A stretch of DNA of 64,000 nucleotides from an uncultured Collinsella sp. (GTDB lineage Bacteria; Actinomycetota; Coriobacteriia; Coriobacteriales; Coriobacteriaceae): contig CAUEPS010000010.1 of assembly GCA_959019775.1 (NCBI GenBank), forward strand, positions 4,544 through 68,543, written 5' to 3'. Shown in pieces: positions 40,094 through 49,318 of the stretch. A model generated the notes under the pieces. That model was not told the DNA's origin. It made no database searches and worked only from the letters and a program-made list of their open reading frames with translations. Numbering within the stretch: the stretch's first letter is position 1; every line of letters starts with the position of its first letter. A program made the translations under genes and the position numbers.

Positions 40094-42277
40094 GTGAAGG
40101 ATTCCGATCTCTCCACAACGGCTGCGCGCGACGCTGCCCGCATCGTCTGGTTTAAGCGCTACCCCGCCAAGCAGACGCTCATCGCATTTTTGCTCGCGCT
40201 GTTGGCGACCACGGCGTTTTCCATCGATCCCGCCCCGGTGTCGAGCAACGCAGTCTTGGCGATTGACCCCAAAGCCTCGGGCATGCTGTACGTGTGCTAC
40301 GAGGTGCTCCTCTCGTTTGCCGGCCATACCGACGCGGTCATGCTACTTGCACTTGCCTGCCTGCTCACCTTGCCGTTTCGCTACGTGTTCTTTGGCCGTG
40401 GCGACACCTGGCGTCCATCGATCATTCTGCCGTCGCTGTTCTTCGCCATCTGCATGGTGTTCGGCCGCAGCTACGATCTCACCGATTCGGCCGAGATCGT
40501 CCTTGGCGACAAAGCCCGCATCATCTGCGCCTGGATTGGCGGCGCGGGCTGGATGCTCTTGGCGGTCGTGGCCTTCTACCTTGCCTTTGAGTGTCTAGAT
40601 TGGCTGAGCTCTCGGCGCATTCCGTTTTCCGAGGCGCACTTTGGCCGCGTATGGCGTGTGACTCACGCTGTGCTCTCGGTCCATCCCTTTGCCGGGCCCT
40701 TCCTGGTGCTTATGATCGCCTGGGCGCCCACGCTCATCGCTTCGCTGCCTGGCCTTTTTATGGGAGATACGGGCGCGCAGATTCGCCAGTGGTTCAACTA
40801 TCCCAACGGCACGAGCGACTACCTGCGCCTACTCAACCCCAACGTGCTGCTCAACGGGCATCATCCCGTAGTGCACACGGCCATTATCGGCTCGTGCGTT
40901 CAGCTGGGGCTTTCGCTGTTCAACAGCGCTAACGCGGGTCTTGCCATCTACACCTGTGCTCAGTTCGTCATCACGGCCGCCTGCATGGCCTATTCCATTT
41001 CGTCGCTGCGCAAACTGGGCGTGAGCCTGCCGGTTCGCGGTGCGATCCTGCTGTTCTTTGCGTTTATGCCGATGTTCTCTAACTACGCGGCGTTGCTCAC
41101 CAAAGACGTGCTCTTTGCCGACGCGTTTTTGGTGCTGCTGGTACAGACCGTCAAGCTCGTGGCATGTGGCTTGCCCCGTCGTGATGCCAATGTCGAGCGA
41201 GCGGGCGAGAAAGCCCCCATGCTCTTTGCGCGCCACGACTGGCTGCTGCTCGCTCTGGGCGCCATGGGTTCCACGTTTCTGCGCAACGGCGGCCTGGTGT
41301 TTCCCCTGGCGGCATGCGTAATCGCGGCGGCGTTTTGCGTATGGGACGTGCATGTGGCTCGTCGTGCAGCCAAGCAGACTGGTGCTGCGCCTTCGGGCGC
41401 CATCCCGCGTTTCCGTTGGGTTGGCGTTCTCGCGGTGCTCGCGCTCTGCCTTGCCTCTAATATGTACTTCACCAAGGTCTTTATGCCGGCGCACGACATC
41501 ACGCCTGGTTCCAAGCGCGAAATCCTCTCGATTCCGTTCCAGCAGACGGCTCGTTTCGTCCAAAAGCACGACGGCCTCAACTCGGGCGTCAACCCCACGG
41601 TTAAGGAGGACGGCACCATCGTGGAGGCTCCTTGCGACGGCTTGGTGACCGACGAAGAGCGTGCCGTGATCGACCGCGTACTCAAGTACGAGAACCTGGG
41701 CCGCCGCTACAACCCCGACAAGTCCGATGCCGTCAAGAACTGCTTTAACGAGTACGCCTCGCAGGAGGACATCAAGGCCTATTTTGAGGTGTGGGCCCAG
41801 ATGTTCAAAAAGGATCCCGAGTGCTATATCTCGGCGCTCATCAATAACTACTACGGTTATTTTTATCCGAGCGCGCGCGATGCCTGGGTCTACAGCACGG
41901 CGCGTAGTGCCGAGATCATGGCGCGTCCCGACAACCTCAAGTACTTCGACTTCCATCCGGTTGACAGCAACGTGGTGCGCTGGTGCGACCACCTGATCAA
42001 TTTGTACCGTGTGGCGGTGCAGCGTGTTCCCTTTATCTCGCTCACCATGAGCTCGGCCACCTATGTGTGGATCATGATCGCCGTGGTGGTCTACTTGCTG
42101 CGTCGTCATTCATGGCGTGCGCTGGCGATCTGGGTGCCGCTGTTGGGCGTGCTCGCTGTGTGCCTGATTGGCCCGTGCAACGGCTCGACTTACATGCGCT
42201 ACCTATATCCGGTCATCGCCTGCATGCCCTTCGCCATCGGCGCCACCGTCACCCGCAGCGACTTCTTCTGGTTCTAA
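40094..42277 (+). CDS. Large polytopic membrane protein, DUF6020/GT-C glycosyltransferase-like
   Basis: The 727-residue protein has about twelve membrane helices. After helix 5 a stretch SLPGLFMGDTGAQIRQWFNYPNG (quoted in part), LNGHHPVVHTAIIG and LLTKDVLFADAF resemble the acidic-loop arrangement of GT-C glycosyltransferases that use lipid-linked sugars. A soluble segment (about 470-630) is inserted before the last helices. Such proteins build surface glycans. The specific reaction is unknown. The start GTG 40094 has GAAAGG about eleven bases upstream, directly at the edge of a dispersed repeat. Confidence 0.65.
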   Translation: MKDSDLSTTAARDAARIVWFKRYPAKQTLIAFLLALLATTAFSIDPAPVSSNAVLAIDPKASGMLYVCYEVLLSFAGHTDAVMLLALACLLTLPFRYVFFGRGDTWRPSIILPSLFFAICMVFGRSYDLTDSAEIVLGDKARIICAWIGGAGWMLLAVVAFYLAFECLDWLSSRRIPFSEAHFGRVWRVTHAVLSVHPFAGPFLVLMIAWAPTLIASLPGLFMGDTGAQIRQWFNYPNGTSDYLRLLNPNVLLNGHHPVVHTAIIGSCVQLGLSLFNSANAGLAIYTCAQFVITAACMAYSISSLRKLGVSLPVRGAILLFFAFMPMFSNYAALLTKDVLFADAFLVLLVQTVKLVACGLPRRDANVERAGEKAPMLFARHDWLLLALGAMGSTFLRNGGLVFPLAACVIAAAFCVWDVHVARRAAKQTGAAPSGAIPRFRWVGVLAVLALCLASNMYFTKVFMPAHDITPGSKREILSIPFQQTARFVQKHDGLNSGVNPTVKEDGTIVEAPCDGLVTDEERAVIDRVLKYENLGRRYNPDKSDAVKNCFNEYASQEDIKAYFEVWAQMFKKDPECYISALINNYYGYFYPSARDAWVYSTARSAEIMARPDNLKYFDFHPVDSNVVRWCDHLINLYRVAVQRVPFISLTMSSATYVWIMIAVVVYLLRRHSWRALAIWVPLLGVLAVCLIGPCNGSTYMRYLYPVIACMPFAIGATVTRSDFFWF

Positions 42278-42313
42278 TTTGGTGCATTGAGGGCCAGGTT
42301 TCTTTGCACCAAA
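42278..42313. repeat. Short inverted repeat followed by GGGGACA
   Basis: TTTGGTGCA (42278-42286) pairs with TGCACCAAA (42305-42313), right after the stop of the membrane protein gene. GGGGACATC follows immediately, similar to the core of the other hairpins. It may be a decayed member of the same family or a simple terminator without T-run. Confidence 0.5.
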
Positions 42314-42442
42314 GGGGACATCATCACGACGCCTTCATTTTGGGGTTTATCTCGCAGGCCAGTAGGTATATCATAACGACGTTTGTTTATATTGCCCGAG
42401 CATCTGCGCTGGGCTTTAGGTCGAAACCGATAGGAGACACGT

Positions 42443-43249
42443 ATGTCCGGACACTCTAAGTGGGCCACAACCAAGCATCGTAAGGGCGCGCAGGACGCCA
42501 AGCGTTCCGCCCTCTTCTCCAAGCTCAGCCGCAACATCACCGTTGCTGCCCGTCTCGGCGGTGACCCGCTGCCCGAGAACAACGCCAGCCTCGCCGCTGC
42601 CGTTGCCAAGGCCAAGGCTCAGTCCATGCCTAAGGACAAGATCAAGTCCGCTATCGACAAGGCTTTTGGTTCGGGTGCCGATGCCGCCGTCTACGAGAAC
42701 ATCGTGTACGAGGGCTACGGTCCCGCCGGTGTCGCCGTCTACGTCGACTGCCTGACCGACAACCGCAACCGTACCGCTGCTGATGTCCGTTCCGCCTTCT
42801 CCCACGCTGGTGGCAACCTGGGCACCTCCGGCTCCGTCGCCTTCCAGTTTGAGCGCAAGGGCCAGATCGTCGTCGCCAAGGAGATCCTGGACGAGAACGC
42901 CAAGAAGGAGACCATGATCGCCAACGGTGCTGCCGGTGACGAGGATGAGTTCATGATGGCCATCGCCGAGGCCGGCGGCGAGGACTACGAGGACGCCGGC
43001 GAGGAGTGGATCGTCTGGACTACTGCCAACGAGGTCATGGCTGTCTCCAAGGCGCTCGAGGAGCAGGGCGTCCAGGTCAAGGGCTCCGAGACCACCATGG
43101 TCCCGACCACCCCGACCGAGGTCTCCGGCGCCGACGCCAAGAAGGTTCAGCGCCTCATCGACCGTCTTGAGGAGCTCGACGACGTCCAGGATGTTTACAG
43201 CACCATGGACATGACCGACGAGGTCATCGCTGCCCTCGAGGAGGAGTAG
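42443..43249 (+). CDS. yebC: YebC/PmpR-family regulator or ribosome-associated factor
   Basis: The 268-residue protein begins MSGHSKWATTKHRKGAQDAKR, the hallmark of the YebC family, and continues with VYENIVYEGYGPAGVAVYV and LTDNRNRTAADVRSAF. Family members have been described as transcriptional regulators and as relieving ribosome stalling at proline runs. It is slightly longer than the usual 240-250 residues because of an acidic insertion near 155-190. A GATAGGAG site precedes the ATG. It is followed by a terminator at 43319. Confidence 0.95.
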   Translation: MSGHSKWATTKHRKGAQDAKRSALFSKLSRNITVAARLGGDPLPENNASLAAAVAKAKAQSMPKDKIKSAIDKAFGSGADAAVYENIVYEGYGPAGVAVYVDCLTDNRNRTAADVRSAFSHAGGNLGTSGSVAFQFERKGQIVVAKEILDENAKKETMIANGAAGDEDEFMMAIAEAGGEDYEDAGEEWIVWTTANEVMAVSKALEEQGVQVKGSETTMVPTTPTEVSGADAKKVQRLIDRLEELDDVQDVYSTMDMTDEVIAALEEE

Positions 43250-43318
43250 CGCCCACACGGGTTAAGCCGTGCATATCTGGGCATAATGAAGCGAGCATGC
43301 AAGCCTCGTGGAATAGAT

Positions 43319-43361
43319 GAGCCGGATCCGCGTGCGTAGAGCACCGGACCCGGCTCTTTTA
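43319..43361 (+). terminator. Terminator after yebC
   Basis: GAGCCGGATCCG pairs with CGGACCCGGCTC (one mismatch) and is followed by TTTTAT. Confidence 0.88.
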
Positions 43362-43415
43362 TAATGATGCGAACCGTTTTGCATTTCGAGAGCCGAGATT
43401 TGAAGGGAGCGCTGC

Positions 43416-43961
43416 GTGCGCGTACTCAAACGAGCCCTAGCGATCGTGTATCTTGCCGCCGCCATCGTGGCGCTGGGTACGCTTGTCTGCCAGTTTTGGG
43501 GGCCGTATACGTATCGCTTTATGCTGCTGATGCGCGACCCCATGCCGCGCATTGTCGTGACGGCATGCGGCGGAGTTGTGGCGATCGGCGTGCTGGTAAG
43601 CTTCTTTCGCCTGATGTTTGCTCGTCGCGAGCCGTCCTGCGTGCATCCGGCGGGGGAGCGCAATATCGAGGTTACCCTTGCGGCGCTTTCTTCGTGTGCC
43701 AGGGCTGCTGCCGAGCGCGACGACCGCGTGATGGTCGAGCATGTCGAGGCCCGCGTCCAAGGTTCCGACGATTCGCATGTCCGTTTTAAGGTCGAGGCTA
43801 TCGCGCTTGACGATAAGGACGTGGCATCTCTGGCTACCGCGATGCAGCAGCGCATCGAGGAAGCTTGCGACACCATGCTCGGCACGCCGGGTACGACCAC
43901 GCGCGTCCGTTTTTTGCCGTCCAAGACTACCGTCCAGACCGTGGAGGTTTCCGGTGAGTGA
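43416..43961 (+). CDS. amaP: Alkaline shock response membrane anchor protein AmaP-like
   Basis: The 181-residue protein has two N-terminal membrane helices (about 5-28, 45-65), followed by a cytosolic part (about 80-178) with the DUF322-like pattern seen in AmaP. AmaP anchors the Asp23 protein at the membrane. It is the first gene of a three-gene set with the DUF2273 and Asp23 genes. The start is GTG 43416 after GAAGGGAG; its end overlaps the next gene by eight bases, giving translational coupling. Confidence 0.8.
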   Translation: MRVLKRALAIVYLAAAIVALGTLVCQFWGPYTYRFMLLMRDPMPRIVVTACGGVVAIGVLVSFFRLMFARREPSCVHPAGERNIEVTLAALSSCARAAAERDDRVMVEHVEARVQGSDDSHVRFKVEAIALDDKDVASLATAMQQRIEEACDTMLGTPGTTTRVRFLPSKTTVQTVEVSGE

Positions 43962-44331
43962 TACCAATCAAGATAAGACCGCTCGTACGCCGCGCCTGAC
44001 GATTGACCAGAGCGCCACGCCGGCGAACGAACCTGTTGATTCCAAAGCAGAGGCAACTGAGTTACAAGACGCGGCGGCCGCGGATTTTGACGAGGCTATG
44101 GGTCTCATCAAGGGTACGGGCGCTGCCATCTGGAGCTATGCTGTGCGTCATCCCAACACCACGCTCGGTGCCGTCGCTGGCTTTATCCTTGCCGTGTTGG
44201 TGCTCACGCTCGGCCTGTGGGACACGCTCGTCATTGCATTCTTCGTGCTGATCGGCGCCGTGATCGGCCAAATTCGCGACGGCGAAAACGGGATCGTCAA
44301 CTTCTTCGGCCGTCTGTTTAGCGGCCGCTAA
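43954..44331 (+). CDS. DUF2273 small membrane protein
   Basis: The 125-residue protein has a charged, disordered N-terminal half and two close membrane helices (about 70-110) with the hairpin GLWDTLVIAFFVLIGAVIGQ typical of DUF2273. It starts at GTG 43954 with GGAGG nine bases upstream, inside the end of amaP. Genes of this family sit between amaP and asp23 in many Gram-positives, and the product is thought to belong to the same membrane-bound envelope-stress complex. Confidence 0.8.
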   Translation: MSDTNQDKTARTPRLTIDQSATPANEPVDSKAEATELQDAAAADFDEAMGLIKGTGAAIWSYAVRHPNTTLGAVAGFILAVLVLTLGLWDTLVIAFFVLIGAVIGQIRDGENGIVNFFGRLFSGR

Positions 44332-44375
44332 TATGTATTCGACTGTCGCATCCGCGGCAGGCATAAGGAGGAACC

Positions 44376-44891
44376 ATGGCTTTTAATACGAAGGTCGATG
44401 TGGCCGATACCGAGCTCGAGGAGAACGAGGCGGCCGTCGCCGAAGCCGAGGATGTGACGCTCGAGGATGAGGCGCTCGTCGAGGCCGAGTCCGATGCGGA
44501 TGAGGACGACGAGGAAGCGGACGAGTCCGAGGACTCGCTGACCTATTCCAACGGTGTGATCGAGAAGATTGTTGCCATGGCCACCCGCGAGGTTCCGCAC
44601 GTTCTGGGCATGAAGGGTAACCTCATGCACTTTGTGCAGGAGCAGTTTGGTGCTGAGAATCTGACCAAGGGCGTGACGGTCGAGGTCACCGATGACAATC
44701 GCGTGGTCGTCAACATCTCCGTCATTATCGAGTACGGCGCCTATGCGCCCGCGATCTTCGACGATGTCAAGGCACGTGTCACCGAGCGCCTTGCCGCGAT
44801 GACCGGCCTTGAGGTGGCGGGCGTCAACCTGCGTATCGAGGACGTCATCACCCCCGAGGAGTACGAGCACCGCACCAGCCAGCACGAGTAA
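44376..44891 (+). CDS. Asp23/Gls24-family envelope stress protein
   Basis: The 171-residue protein has a strongly acidic N-terminal third (12-52, runs of Glu and Asp), then the Asp23 domain: LTYSNGVIEKIVAMATREVPHVLGM, VTVEVTDDNRVVVNISVIIEYG and VAGVNLRIEDV. Asp23 proteins form membrane-proximal networks anchored by AmaP. AAGGAGG lies just upstream of the ATG. It is the last gene of the amaP-DUF2273-asp23 set, followed by a dispersed repeat and a terminator. Confidence 0.9.
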   Translation: MAFNTKVDVADTELEENEAAVAEAEDVTLEDEALVEAESDADEDDEEADESEDSLTYSNGVIEKIVAMATREVPHVLGMKGNLMHFVQEQFGAENLTKGVTVEVTDDNRVVVNISVIIEYGAYAPAIFDDVKARVTERLAAMTGLEVAGVNLRIEDVITPEEYEHRTSQHE

Positions 44892-44945
44892 CCTTCCAAA
44901 AAGGGACAAGTTTGTTTTGGCAGGTTTTATCTGCGAAAACGTTAA
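44892..44945 (+). repeat. Dispersed intergenic hairpin repeat, copy 4 (diverged)
   Basis: It keeps CCAAAAAGGGACAAGTTTG, TTTTGGCAGGTTTTATCTGC and AAAACGTT, but the left arm is CCTTCCAAAA and the core reads GGGACAAG. It starts one base after the asp23 stop codon. Confidence 0.82.
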
Positions 44946-44987
44946 ACGGCCGACCGCGCAAGCAAAAGCGTGGCCGGCCGTTATTTG
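44945..44987 (+). terminator. Terminator of the amaP-asp23 operon
   Basis: AACGGCCGACC pairs with GGCCGGCCGTT (one mismatch) across a loop GCGCAAGCAAAAGCG; ATTTG follows. It is directly joined to repeat copy 4. Confidence 0.75.
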
Positions 44988-45099
44988 TATGCCCCCCGAT
45001 GTAGGTATACCGCTCGTCTAACTAGGGGTTGCAATCGTCGCGTTCCGCGTTACCCTAATGGGCGCATTGTTTCCAAATTGTTAACGAGGGGTTGCCGTA

Positions 45100-46122
45100 A
45101 TGGCCGACGAGCACGAAACAGAAAGCAAGGCATGGGCGATTGAGGCCGCCGCGGCAGAGGCGGCATCGCGTGCTGCCGAGGAGATGCATCGTCCTCCCGT
45201 GGTGCCGATGGAGCGCGTGGTTGATCGCACCGATATCGAGCGCGGCGAGCGTGCCGGTCAAAAGCGCAGCCAGGAGCCGGGCTTTCCGCGTTTTTTTGCC
45301 GAGCTCAATCTGGGCCTGATTCTTACGGCCTTCGCCATCGTTGCGTTTAAAACCCCTAATCACTTTGCTTTTGGCGGCACCTCGGGCGTGTCGGTCATTC
45401 TGTCCACGCTGTTCCCGACCCTGCCCGTCGGCGTCTTTATGTGGATTATCAACGCGGTTCTCGTCGTTTTGGGTTTTATCTTTTTGGAGCGCAAGGCAAT
45501 CCTGTGGAGCGTCTTCGCCTCGTTTGCGCTGTCCGCCTATGTTTCGCTGTTTGAGCTCTTTATTCCGACCGATGTCTCTCTGACGGGTGATATGTGGCTC
45601 GACCTGTGCTTTGCCGTGATTCTGCCGGCGCTCGGCAGTGCCATCGTCTTTGATATTGGCGCCTCGACGGGCGGCACGGACATCCTTGCTATGATCCTCA
45701 AACGCCGCACGACGCTCGAGATTGGCCGCGCCCTGCTGTTGGTCGATATCGGCATCGTGACCATCGCGGCCTTTTTGTATGGCCCGCGTGTCGGTCTGTA
45801 TTGCGTGCTCGGCCTGTTTGCCAAGACGCTTGTGGTCGACAAAGCCATTGAGAGCATTCACCTGCGCAAAGTCTGCACGGTCATTTGTTCCGAGCCCCTT
45901 AAGGTCGAGGAGTTTATCGTCAAGCATCTCAACCGCACGGCGACCATCAGCCGCGGCTACGGTGCCTTCTCGGGCAAGTGCGTGACGGTGATCATGAGCG
46001 TGCTGAGCCGTCGCGAGGCCGTGCAACTACGCCGCTATGCGCGCGAAGTCGATCCGGGTGCCTTTATCACGATCGTCGACAGCTCCGAGATCGTCGGCAA
46101 GGGATTCCGCGGAACGAACTAG
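45100..46122 (+). CDS. YitT-family membrane protein (DUF161/DUF2179)
   Basis: The 340-residue protein has a hydrophilic N-terminal 65 residues, five to six membrane helices (about 70-240) with FGGTSGVSVILSTLFPTLPVGVF and FDIGASTGGTDILAMILKRRT, and a cytosolic DUF2179 domain (about 255-335) with SRGYGAFSGKCVTVIM. The family is widespread in Gram-positives and its transport substrate is not known. GAGG lies about ten bases before ATG 45100. It stands as a single-gene unit. Confidence 0.9.
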   Translation: MADEHETESKAWAIEAAAAEAASRAAEEMHRPPVVPMERVVDRTDIERGERAGQKRSQEPGFPRFFAELNLGLILTAFAIVAFKTPNHFAFGGTSGVSVILSTLFPTLPVGVFMWIINAVLVVLGFIFLERKAILWSVFASFALSAYVSLFELFIPTDVSLTGDMWLDLCFAVILPALGSAIVFDIGASTGGTDILAMILKRRTTLEIGRALLLVDIGIVTIAAFLYGPRVGLYCVLGLFAKTLVVDKAIESIHLRKVCTVICSEPLKVEEFIVKHLNRTATISRGYGAFSGKCVTVIMSVLSRREAVQLRRYAREVDPGAFITIVDSSEIVGKGFRGTN

Positions 46123-46271
46123 CACAGACGTATTCAACGAACCGCCTGCTGGCGCCGTGTACCTTGCAAATCGGTCATCTTTGAGTATTTGACCCCACAT
46201 TGGGCAATAATGATGCTAAAGACAACGTTTGCGATCCAAGTGATTCGTTCAAGATACGAAGGGATGATTCT

Positions 46272-47555
46272 ATGTTCTGCTCGCAGTGCGGCGCCCCCAT
46301 GGGCGATAACGACAAGTTCTGCGGCGTGTGTGGTGCTCCTAATGCCGGTGCCGCTGGCCCCGCTCCCCAGGGACAGCCTCAGCCCCAGCAGTTTGTTCCG
46401 CAACCGCCCGTGGCGAATGCGCCAAAGGGCTGTGTGGCTCAGGCGTTCCAAGATATGACTAAGACTCCGGGCGTGCTTCAGCGTGTATGCCAAATCGCGT
46501 TTTTGCCGGCGCTGATTTGCGTTGTGTCGGTGCTCGTGTTGTTTATTCCCGTTATTGGCGGCATTGCGGCTGCCATCGGCTTTTTGGCCGCCTACGTGGC
46601 GAGCGTGTGCGGTTCGGGCTTTGGCATCGAGTGGGGTCGCGATCTGTCGCTTAAGATCGATGACGGCATGGAGCGCCCGTTGATGCGTTCCACATCGTTT
46701 GGCCTTGGAGTCTTTTCGAGCGTTATCTCGGTCGTGCTCGAGGTTATTGCTGCCATTCCCGTTATCGGTGTAGTGCTTTCGCTGGTGGAGAGCGTGGTAA
46801 TTGGCGCCGCGGGCTCGTATTCTTATTACGGCTCTTATGCGCTCGAGGCTGCGCTGTTCGGTTCGCTCGGCCTGCTTGTCCTGGCGCTAATTGCCTCGGC
46901 GATTCTGGGTGTCTTCTTTAAGATGTTCGCCGACATCGCCGTGATGCACTTTGCGGTGACCGGGCGTGTCGAGAGCGCGTTTTCGCTCGATAAGGTCTGG
47001 GCGGCGTTTAAGCACAACAAGACCAAGCTGTTCTGTGCTTCGTTCCTTCCCGAGTTTTTGACGGGCCTGGTCGCCAACGTTGTCACATGGATCTTGACGG
47101 TCGTCTTTGGCGCCATTGCCTCTGTCGGTATGTATAGCTACTACTATCGTCCTACGGGTATTGAGGCAATTGTTACCGGCGGTGGCGTCACGCTCGCGCT
47201 GTTCTTGGTGCTGGTCGCTTTCGTCACCGTATTTCTTACGGTCTTTGGCAAGATGCTCAAGCACCGTGCCGTTGGCTATTGGGCCGCACGCTATGCAAGC
47301 GAGTGGGCCGATGAGGATAAGGACGACGTCCTGACTTTTGTGTTGCCCTTCGAGAAGAAGTCCACCCCTTCGGGTTACGGTGCTCCGGATGCTTCGCCGG
47401 CACCTGCACCCGCTCCCGCGACCGAGCCTGAGCCGGCGCCCGAGCCTGAGACGGCATCTGAGTCCGAGCCTGCACCTGAGCCTGAGCCTGAGCCGGCACC
47501 TGCACCTGAGCCGGCGTCCGAGCCAAGCTCCGACGAGGAGCCTCAGGACGAGTAG
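46272..47555 (+). CDS. Zinc-ribbon polytopic membrane protein (DUF4013-like)
   Basis: The 427-residue protein begins with a zinc ribbon of Cys3, Cys6, Cys17 and Cys20 (MFCSQCGAPMGDNDKFCGVC), then a Pro/Gln linker. About six helices follow (80-340), with an amphipathic DLSLKIDDGMERPLM loop as in DUF4013-type proteins. An acidic Pro-Ala-Glu tail (about 370-427) is made of PEPE/PAPEPA repeats. ATG 46272 follows GAAGGGATG; the frame is open to 46200 but the ribbon start argues for 46272. Function is unknown. Confidence 0.75.
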   Translation: MFCSQCGAPMGDNDKFCGVCGAPNAGAAGPAPQGQPQPQQFVPQPPVANAPKGCVAQAFQDMTKTPGVLQRVCQIAFLPALICVVSVLVLFIPVIGGIAAAIGFLAAYVASVCGSGFGIEWGRDLSLKIDDGMERPLMRSTSFGLGVFSSVISVVLEVIAAIPVIGVVLSLVESVVIGAAGSYSYYGSYALEAALFGSLGLLVLALIASAILGVFFKMFADIAVMHFAVTGRVESAFSLDKVWAAFKHNKTKLFCASFLPEFLTGLVANVVTWILTVVFGAIASVGMYSYYYRPTGIEAIVTGGGVTLALFLVLVAFVTVFLTVFGKMLKHRAVGYWAARYASEWADEDKDDVLTFVLPFEKKSTPSGYGAPDASPAPAPAPATEPEPAPEPETASESEPAPEPEPEPAPAPEPASEPSSDEEPQDE

Positions 47556-47566
47556 CCATGCCGTCT

Positions 47567-47593
47567 GCCATTTGGGGACGGGGTAGAAATGGC
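47567..47593. repeat. Short hairpin with GGGGACGGGG loop
   Basis: GCCATTT and AAATGGC enclose GGGGACGGGGTAG, a short-arm member of the hairpins carrying GGGAC(A/G)GG. It starts 11 bases after the stop of the zinc-ribbon gene. Confidence 0.7.
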
Positions 47594-47605
47594 GCTTGAA
47601 GAATG

Positions 47606-47645
47606 AGCGGGGGCGGACGTGTCGAAACGTCCGCCCCCGCTTTGA
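47606..47645. terminator. Strong hairpin between convergent genes
   Basis: AGCGGGGGCGGACGT and its exact complement (47627-47641) enclose GTCGAA. It probably ends transcripts from both sides. Confidence 0.85.
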
Positions 47646-47686
47646 CATCGCGATGTGGCTATGACTGCGAGATGCCAGCGAATCGA

Positions 47687-49150
47687 TTACTCGTCGTGCT
47701 TCTCCTCACGGCGTGCAGCGGCGCGTGCGTCGTGGATGCCCTTGATCGCGGCATGGCGAGCCGTTCGGGCATCATGGATGGCGTCGCGAGCCTCGGCGGT
47801 CGTCGCCTTGGCAGAGCGCAACTTGGCGGCCAGATCGGGGTTGGTTTCGGCGACCGCGGTAATCGCGGGGCCGTCGAGCTCCTCTTGCGTGGGCTCGGCC
47901 AAAAAGTCGATAGCATACTGGGCGGCCACCATGGAGCCCTTTGCCAGCACGGTCTCGTCAATCTTGTAGAAGCAGGAATGTTGGGCGTACGTGGCGCCAA
48001 TCTTGGGGTGGCGCGTACCTACAAAGGCGAGCACGCCCGGTACGCGACGCAGGTACTCCGAAAAATCCTCGCCTGAAAGCGTGCCGCGGTAATGGCCTTG
48101 ACCGGTGGGACCCAGGCACTTGATTACAGCCTGACGGCAGCGCTCGCTCGAGGCGACCTCGTTTTCGACCTTGTAGTTGGCGATGGTGTAGTCGGTGAGC
48201 TCTGCCTCGGCGCCCAAGGCGGCCGCGGTATGCTCCACGATGCGGCGCATGAGCTCCGGCATTTCCTCGTGGGTCGAATCGCCGTAGGTGCGCACCGTGC
48301 CGGTGAGGTAGGCCGTGCCGGCGATAACGTTGCGTGCGGTGCCGCCGTGCAGCTCGCCGACGGTGATGACGGCCGGCTCGTAGGGGCTGATTTCGCGCGA
48401 GACGATGGTCTGCAGGGCGTTGACAATCTCGGCGGCAACCATGACGGCGTCGTGACCTCGCTGGGGCATGGCGCCATGGCACGAGGTGCCGCGGACGTCG
48501 ATGCGGAACCAGTCGGTATTGGCCATGCGCGGACCGGGCTCGCAGCTCACGGTGCCGGCGTCGACCTCACTCCAGATGTGCGCGGAGTAGGCGCCATCGA
48601 CGCCATCGAGTACGCCCGTGCCGATCATGAGTTTGGCGCCCTGGCCGTTTTCCTCGCTGGGCTGGAAGACGATGCGGACCTCGCCGTGGATGTCGTCGGT
48701 CATATGGCGCAGGATCTGCAGCGTGCCGAGCATCATGGCGATGTGGCAGTCGTGGCCGCAGGCGTGCATGCAGCCCTCGTTGACGCTGGCAAACTCCTCG
48801 CCGGTCTGCTCGGTGACGGGCAGGGCGTCGATATCCGCGCGCAGCAGGATGCGGCGGCGCGGCGTGCCGTCCTCGTGGTAGGCATCCGGCGCGGTACCGC
48901 GAAGCGTTGCCACCAAGCCGGTCTTGAGCGGACGCTCGTAGGGGATATTCATGGCGTCGAGCTGGTTGGCGATGTCGGAGGTTGTGCGCTCCTCGGCGAG
49001 GCTCAGCTCCGGGTGCTTATGGAAGTGCCGGCGCTGTTTGATGATATATGGTTCAAATTCGGTAGCGATATCTTTGATGGCTGCGGTGACGTCGTCAGCC
49101 GCGCGAGCCTCGGTCGCCGCCATAATCTGCTGTGCCTTGGTCTTCGTCAT
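47687..49150 (-). CDS. M20-family amidohydrolase (aminoacylase/carboxypeptidase type)
   Basis: The 487-residue enzyme has the M20D metal and catalytic motifs: RRHFHKHPELS, LRADIDALP, MHACGHDCHIAM, SEENGQGA and SGEDFS. It hydrolyses amide bonds of N-acyl amino acids or similar compounds with zinc. It is about 80 residues longer than usual, because of a charged, Ala-rich C-terminal helix (430-487). The start at 49150 follows AAGGAG; the open frame continues far upstream to 49885 antisense to the next gene and is not part of it. The neighbour on the other strand is another amidohydrolase. Confidence 0.92.
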   Translation of the reverse strand: MTKTKAQQIMAATEARAADDVTAAIKDIATEFEPYIIKQRRHFHKHPELSLAEERTTSDIANQLDAMNIPYERPLKTGLVATLRGTAPDAYHEDGTPRRRILLRADIDALPVTEQTGEEFASVNEGCMHACGHDCHIAMMLGTLQILRHMTDDIHGEVRIVFQPSEENGQGAKLMIGTGVLDGVDGAYSAHIWSEVDAGTVSCEPGPRMANTDWFRIDVRGTSCHGAMPQRGHDAVMVAAEIVNALQTIVSREISPYEPAVITVGELHGGTARNVIAGTAYLTGTVRTYGDSTHEEMPELMRRIVEHTAAALGAEAELTDYTIANYKVENEVASSERCRQAVIKCLGPTGQGHYRGTLSGEDFSEYLRRVPGVLAFVGTRHPKIGATYAQHSCFYKIDETVLAKGSMVAAQYAIDFLAEPTQEELDGPAITAVAETNPDLAAKLRSAKATTAEARDAIHDARTARHAAIKGIHDARAAARREEKHDE

Positions 49151-49318
49151 GGTCGATTTGCTCCTTGCTGGGTTGATCGCAAAATCGTACAGGCTCTCTC
49201 CAGTATGCCACCTGCCGCTAGGGCTGGTAAAGTTGCCGTTTGCCGCTTGGGGTTTTGTTACAAGGGCGGGGGAGTACACTCGGGGGTGTTGAATTTCCTG
49301 CCAGAGATGGGGATGCCC

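Noticed and set aside
48092..49306. Upstream extension of the YtcJ-like frame by about 400 codons
   Set aside because: It is antisense to the M20 gene, and the YtcJ homology starts only after 49320.
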